A stretch of 64,000 nucleotides of DNA from VFKU01 sp038916785 (lineage in GTDB: Bacteria > Hydrogenedentota > Hydrogenedentia > Hydrogenedentales > GCA-2746185): assembly GCA_038916785.1 (NCBI GenBank), contig JBCLBO010000009.1, forward strand, positions 1-64,000, given 5' to 3'. The translations under genes and the position numbers were made by a program. The notes beneath the pieces are model-generated. The model searched no databases. It was not told where the DNA came from and saw only the letters and a list, made by a program, of their open reading frames with translations. Position 1 is the stretch's first letter; each line of letters begins with the position of its first letter. Below, piece by piece: positions 63,887-64,000 of this stretch.

Positions 63887-64000
63887 TACGGAGGTTGGGA
63901 ATTGTTAGATGCTCTAAGCCGGCGCGCTTGCGGCGAGCGGGCGCTTGGCGCAGAATGGGCGTTCGCCGGTTTGGACTGGCGCAGCCTTGGAGAGACTTCT

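Overview
This is a gene-dense, GC-rich chromosomal segment from a Gram-negative bacterium. Signs of an outer membrane are a PagL-type lipid A deacylase, an FtsX/LolC-like permease with its LolD-like ATPase, lipoproteins and an M16 peptidase. Tat-exported Gfo/Idh/MocA and VOC proteins, c-type haem proteins fused to PHM-like copper domains, and many short GC-rich palindromes together recall planctomycete- or Hydrogenedentota-like genomes. That placement is an inference from style; no rRNA or tRNA gene was recognised to test it.

Layout. 0.3-4.5 kb: minus-strand block of TPR/TMTC-like membrane protein, MFS transporter and dienoyl-CoA-reductase-like SDR. 5-8 kb: phosphodiesterase-like protein and GT4 glycosyltransferase. 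8-13.5 kb: cysE, a decayed ABC ATPase, the first haem/PHM-like protein (shortened and without a normal start), a MshEN-HDOD protein and a Tat-exported VOC protein. 14.4-17.5 kb: second haem/PHM-like protein, HicB-like protein, UDP-glucose dehydrogenase. 17.6-25.1 kb: tight minus-strand cluster of sulfatase-like lipoprotein, methyltransferase, polyprenol-P-glycosyltransferase with GtrA domain, GT39-like enzyme, ABC ATPase and permease. 25.6-30 kb: YfhO-like and GT39-like membrane proteins, convergent. 30-34 kb: hybrid histidine kinase translationally coupled to a diguanylate cyclase. 34.4-40.6 kb: exported protein, MATE pump, Gfo/Idh/MocA oxidoreductase with VOC protein, third haem/PHM-like protein. 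41-45.4 kb: rpsD and mfd. 45.4-50.4 kb: PQQ dehydrogenase, a ribonucleotide-reductase-like protein lacking hallmark residues, and nrdR. 50.5-64 kb: exported protein, dCTP deaminase, NAD kinase, fused ABC permease, PilZ protein, PagL-like protein, M16 peptidase, coiled-coil MshEN protein, nucleotidyltransferase, serC and a glycine-zipper lipoprotein.

How the genes may work together. UDP-glucose dehydrogenase, the nucleotidyltransferase, the polyprenol-phosphate glycosyltransferase and four multi-membrane glycosyltransferase-like proteins fit synthesis of surface glycan or glycosylated envelope proteins. The kinase/diguanylate cyclase pair, the PilZ protein and the two MshEN proteins suggest a cyclic-di-GMP network. 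The three haem/PHM-like proteins and the PQQ dehydrogenase suggest periplasmic oxidative chemistry.

The most unusual items are the haem/PHM-like paralogues in three architectures, the degenerate ribonucleotide-reductase-like protein beside nrdR, palindromic repeats that have become coding sequence in two genes, and a 162-bp nested inverted-repeat element at 34.0-34.2 kb.
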